A DNA stretch of 18,723 bases from assembly GCA_015661715.1 (NCBI GenBank), contig DQVN01000047.1, positions 1 through 18,723 on the forward strand. Reading direction: 5' to 3'. Of the stretch, positions 15,628-18,723 are shown one piece after another; position 1 is the first letter of the stretch; each line of letters starts with the position of its first letter. Under the pieces are notes generated by a model, which was not told where the DNA came from, made no database searches, and saw only the letters and a program-made list of their open reading frames with translations. This stretch comes from Sulfurivirga caldicuralii (GTDB lineage: Bacteria > Pseudomonadota > Gammaproteobacteria > Thiomicrospirales > Thiomicrospiraceae). Position numbers and translations under genes: made by a program.

Positions 15628-17094
15628 CTACCGCCCCCGTCGTTTACGCTGCAGGGCTTTTTTCTTCTGTTTAACAAATGCCATCAACTTGCGTTTACGC
15701 CGAATCTGCCGTGGGGTCAATTGCGTACGCTTGCCCTCATAAGGATTTTCCGTCACCCGATATTCGATCTTGACCGGCGTCCCCTCCCAACCAAATGCCT
15801 TACGGAAGGTATTGATCAAGTAGCGGGTGTAATGATGAGGCACCCGATCTACCATATTGCCGTGAATGACCACCGTCGGAGGATTGATACCGCCCAAATG
15901 GGCATAGCGCATCTTGATACGCCGCGTACTGACCATAGGGGGCTGATGCGCCATCAGCGCCTGTTCCAGCACCCGATTGAGCTGGCTGGTGGATACCCGT
16001 TTGGTAGCCGCCTGATATACCTTCTGGATAGTATCAAACAAATTGCCCACCCCCGTACCATGTAGGGCGGAGATAAAGTGGCGCGGGGCGAAATCGGCAA
16101 ACTGCAATTTTACATCCAGATCAGCCTTCACCTGGCGGCGCTGCGCCGGATCCAGTCCGTCCCATTTATTAATAGCAATAATCAACCCCCGACCCGACTC
16201 CAGGGCATGACCCAACAGCGTCTGGTCCTGATCGGTGATCCCTTCAGCGCCATCGATCACCAGCACCACCACATGGGCCTGATCCATAGCCTCAATTGCC
16301 TTGATGACACTGAATTTCTCGATCTTATCCGACACCTTTTTACGCCGACGCACCCCCGCCGTATCGATCAGGGTATATGTCACCCCATCCCGCTCAAAGG
16401 GAACATGGATACTGTCGCGGGTTGTGCCTGGCATGTCGTAGGCCACCACCCGCTCCTCACCGATCATACGGTTAATCAAGGTGGACTTGCCCACATTGGG
16501 ACGGCCCACCACCGCCACCCGAATACCCGACTGATCATCCGGCTCCGGTAGGGCATCATCCGTCATGCGCGGCGTCACCCACGCCAGAACATCATCCATC
16601 ACCTCCCGTACATAATCGCCATGTTCTGCCGAGATAACCCGCGGTTCGTCCAGACCCAACTGGTAAAATTCAGCGCGCACCACATCCGGATTGCGCCCCT
16701 CCGCTTTGTTAACCAGCACATAAATCGGCTTGTGGGAGAAGTGTTGGCGCAGCATAGCGGCGATCTGTTCATCCGCCGGCGTCAATCCGACCTGCCCATC
16801 CACAAGAAACAAAATAGCATCTGCTTCTTTCAGCGCCTCAATGACCTGCTTTTCCATCAACGGGTCGACACCGGCTTCTTCCCCGCTCAGCCCGCCGGTA
16901 TCCACCACGATATAAGGGCTTTTACCCACTTTGCCGCTGCCATACTGGCGGTCTCGCGTCAGCCCCGGATAATCAGCCACAATGGCATCCCGGCTTTTGG
17001 TAAGCCGATTGAACAGGGTGGATTTACCCACATTGGGACGCCCCACCAGGGCAATTACCGGCTTACGCTTGCGTACAGCGGCTTGCTCATTCAT
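15628..17094 (-). CDS. der: Ribosome biogenesis GTPase Der (EngA)
   Basis: Der has two tandem GTPase domains and a KH-like C-terminal domain, and is needed for 50S ribosomal subunit assembly in the cytoplasm. The 488-residue product shows G1 motifs GRPNVGKS at 18-25 and again at 197-204, DTGG (65-68) and DTAG (244-247) as G3 motifs, and NKAE (129-132) and NKWD (309-312) as G4. The first G4 is the relaxed NKxE form. The C-terminal KH region includes YAHLGGINPPTVVIHGN, followed by a very basic tail ending KRRGR. The frame is open to 17136, but the ATG at 17094 is preferred because it gives a family-like N-terminus and length and overlaps the bamB stop by 8 nt. The bamB-der order is conserved in gammaproteobacteria. 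Confidence 0.97.
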   Translation of the reverse strand: MNEQAAVRKRKPVIALVGRPNVGKSTLFNRLTKSRDAIVADYPGLTRDRQYGSGKVGKSPYIVVDTGGLSGEEAGVDPLMEKQVIEALKEADAILFLVDGQVGLTPADEQIAAMLRQHFSHKPIYVLVNKAEGRNPDVVRAEFYQLGLDEPRVISAEHGDYVREVMDDVLAWVTPRMTDDALPEPDDQSGIRVAVVGRPNVGKSTLINRMIGEERVVAYDMPGTTRDSIHVPFERDGVTYTLIDTAGVRRRKKVSDKIEKFSVIKAIEAMDQAHVVVLVIDGAEGITDQDQTLLGHALESGRGLIIAINKWDGLDPAQRRQVKADLDVKLQFADFAPRHFISALHGTGVGNLFDTIQKVYQAATKRVSTSQLNRVLEQALMAHQPPMVSTRRIKMRYAHLGGINPPTVVIHGNMVDRVPHHYTRYLINTFRKAFGWEGTPVKIEYRVTENPYEGKRTQLTPRQIRRKRKLMAFVKQKKKALQRKRRGR

Positions 17095-18307
17095 GGGATA
17101 TGGACACCTGATACAGGGAGAGATAACCCTCCCCATCGATCACGATCATCTGATTATCATCCAAAGGAAACAGCTTCACCACCGGCTTGCTGTGATGGCG
17201 CATGCGCCCCGCCACCTGGCCATTCAAAGGCTCAATCCAATGTATCCAACCCGCCTGGTCACCCACCACCAGCTGATCCGTGGCGGGCCAACGGCGTAAA
17301 TCCGTCAGTTGGCGATGCTTCAGCTCATCCCGCTGCCAAATGCGAGCACCTGTAATCAGATCCAGTGCAAGCAATTGATCATCGTCATCCACGCTCACCA
17401 GACGATCAGCAAACAAGGCCATGTCACGATAACTGGACAAATCCTTCACCCAGTAGAGCAGACCCCGATCCGGATCCATGGCCGCCAGCTTACCGTGGAA
17501 GGCCGCCACATACAGCCGCCCATCCTGGATGAATGGCTGTGCTTGCACATCCACCATACGCGCCAGATCGTCCCGTCCCTGCGGTATGGCCAGACGCTGG
17601 CGCCAAAGCGTATTGCCCGTGCGCCAATCCAGTGCTTCCACCTCACCGTTTTCCCAGCCCACAATCACCTTATCCTGCCAGAGAACAGGAGCCGATTCAC
17701 CCTGAAGCGCCAAAGCCGGCGCCGCACGGCTGGTTTGCCATACAATCTCTCCATCCCGAAGACGCACAGCATACAGCTGGCTGTCCAGGGTGCGTACCAG
17801 CAGCCGATTGTCCGCCACCACCAGCGGCGCATCCACTGAACTGCTCAACTGTCGCGCCCATTTGACCCGACCACTTTGCCCCTCAATGGCCACCAACTGG
17901 CCATCCGCCGTACCCACAAACAGCACGCCTTCATGCAGTAGGGGCCCACCCAACACCGGGCTGTCCAACAACAACTGCCAGGCCACCTGATCAACCCATG
18001 TAGGCTGGTCGCTCCGATGAAAAGCCGTCACCATGCCATTAGGCATGGCCAGATAAAGGTATTGTTCATCTCCGGTTACTTGCAGACCGCGCACATCCGC
18101 ACCATTCAATGGCGCATAATTCAAAGTCCACAATAAAGCAGCCTGAACTGGCTGGACAAACGCCAGCGCATCCTCGGACTTTTCCCCTTCCACAACCGGC
18201 TGACCCTGACGGTCCACCATGGGGCTGAAGTCAAAGCCGCTGAAACTGCTACAGCCTGACAGGATGACAAAGGCCAGCAGGCTGGCCCCAAAAAGAATTC
18301 GCCGCAT
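17087..18307 (-). CDS. bamB: Outer membrane protein assembly factor BamB (lipoprotein)
   Basis: BamB is a lipoprotein of the BAM complex that helps insert beta-barrel proteins into the outer membrane; PagL would be one client. The 406-residue precursor starts MRRILFGASLLAFVILSGC, a signal peptide with lipobox LSGC and lipid-carrying Cys19. Ser follows at +2, compatible with outer membrane sorting. The rest is a series of PQQ-like beta-propeller blades, seen as repeated G-x-hydrophobic stretches such as LFVGTADGQLVAIEGQSGRV, RLYVAAFHGKLAAMDPDRG and LVVGDQAGWIHWIEPLNG. The start lies 2 nt after the stop of the upstream yfgM-like gene and its end overlaps der by 8 nt, so the three genes form a tight operon. 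Confidence 0.95.
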   Translation of the reverse strand: MRRILFGASLLAFVILSGCSSFSGFDFSPMVDRQGQPVVEGEKSEDALAFVQPVQAALLWTLNYAPLNGADVRGLQVTGDEQYLYLAMPNGMVTAFHRSDQPTWVDQVAWQLLLDSPVLGGPLLHEGVLFVGTADGQLVAIEGQSGRVKWARQLSSSVDAPLVVADNRLLVRTLDSQLYAVRLRDGEIVWQTSRAAPALALQGESAPVLWQDKVIVGWENGEVEALDWRTGNTLWRQRLAIPQGRDDLARMVDVQAQPFIQDGRLYVAAFHGKLAAMDPDRGLLYWVKDLSSYRDMALFADRLVSVDDDDQLLALDLITGARIWQRDELKHRQLTDLRRWPATDQLVVGDQAGWIHWIEPLNGQVAGRMRHHSKPVVKLFPLDDNQMIVIDGEGYLSLYQVSISHE

Positions 18308-18309
18308 AC

Positions 18310-18723
18310 TTAGCTCTCAATCGGTGTCAGATCATCCAGTTGCAACTGGGCCAGTTGTTTCAAACCCGGATCGGCCCGCTCATTATCCAAAACCGCCTGA
18401 AAAGCTTGACGCGCCTGCGCCAGCTCACCCTGAAACAGGGCAATCTCACCGGCCACATAGTCATACAGCCCTTTCGCCACAGGCGCCAAGTTCACTGGCG
18501 TCACCCGGCTCAGGCGGGCTTTGGCTTGCTCAAATTGCTTAGCATCCGCCAGCAGACGCGCTGCGCGCAGATGCGCCACGTCTTTCATCGCCGCCTCTGG
18601 CGCATGGGTAACGACCCAGTCTAACTGAGCGATGGCCCCCTTCAAGTCCTGCTTCTCCGTCGCCAGCCAGCTGGCCAGCAAAAAGGTTGCGCCACTGGCA
18701 TAAGGGCTGTCCGGGTAATCCGC
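18310..18723 (-). CDS. YfgM-like TPR protein, C-terminal 137 residues (5' end outside the window)
   Basis: YfgM is a membrane-anchored periplasmic TPR protein associated with the SecYEG translocon and periplasmic chaperones. The frame is open to the right edge of the window, in phase with the first visible codon, beginning ADYPDSPYASGATFLLASWL. It has TPR-like helix pairs: one around a VVTHAPEAAMKDVAHLRAAR segment and another around GEIALFQGELAQARQAFQAV. The stop (TAA) is 2 nt from the bamB start. The N-terminal membrane anchor expected of YfgM lies outside the window and cannot be confirmed. The order yfgM-bamB-der, usually preceded by hisS, supports the call. Confidence 0.85.
   Translation of the reverse strand, partial: ADYPDSPYASGATFLLASWLATEKQDLKGAIAQLDWVVTHAPEAAMKDVAHLRAARLLADAKQFEQAKARLSRVTPVNLAPVAKGLYDYVAGEIALFQGELAQARQAFQAVLDNERADPGLKQLAQLQLDDLTPIES

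Noticed and set aside
16621..17355. Plus-strand open frame of 244 codons opposite der and bamB
   Set aside because: Antisense shadow spanning the junction of two well-identified minus-strand genes, with no ribosome binding site or family resemblance.
1..18723. Search by eye for mobile elements, CRISPR repeats, tRNA or rRNA genes and phage genes
   Set aside because: None seen; nearly all sequence is accounted for by conserved single-copy genes in normal order.

Overview
This window looks like ordinary chromosome from a gammaproteobacterium that makes lipopolysaccharide. The evidence is the conserved gene order recA-recX-alaS and yfgM-bamB-der, enterobacterial-type HldE, GmhA, KdsD and WaaA, and a SecYEG-associated YfgM-like protein beside BamB. 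Two small c-type cytochromes and a split YeeE/YedE transporter pair point to a respiring, possibly sulfur-oxidising lineage (Chromatiales/Thiotrichales-like). That placement is inference. I saw no transposase, integrase, CRISPR array, tRNA or rRNA.

Layout. (1) 1-4052, minus strand: alaS (cut by the left edge), recX, recA and a YeeZ-like SDR protein. recA overlaps recX by 4 nt and recX lies 4 nt from alaS. recA has its own extended -10 promoter inside the end of the SDR gene. (2) 4117-6095, minus strand: gmhA and hldE, overlapping by ATGA, make ADP-heptose for the LPS inner core. (3) 6251-9086, plus strand, divergent from hldE: pagL-like lipid A 3-O-deacylase, kdsD and waaA, each joined to the next by a 1-nt TGATG overlap. 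The two divergent operons form an LPS inner-core and lipid A unit, with a lipid A remodelling enzyme leading the essential Kdo genes. (4) 9087-10584: an intergenic stretch holding a 59-residue two-helix membrane protein gene on the minus strand, then two half-size YeeE/YedE transporter genes overlapping by TAATG. (5) 10765-11501: two secreted monohaem cytochromes c, separated by a clear intrinsic terminator. (6) 11647-15528, minus strand and convergent with the cytochromes: a 1293-residue DUF3683/FAD/Fe-S/CCG oxidoreductase. (7) 15628-18723, minus strand: der, bamB and a yfgM-like TPR gene cut by the right edge.

Most of the window is conserved housekeeping. The parts worth a second look are the PagL gene fused transcriptionally to Kdo synthesis, the split YeeE/YedE pair with the unannotated small membrane protein and neighbouring cytochromes, and the very large flavin/iron-sulfur oxidoreductase of unknown substrate. 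Nothing here proves a new system. The best candidates are stated as hypotheses.
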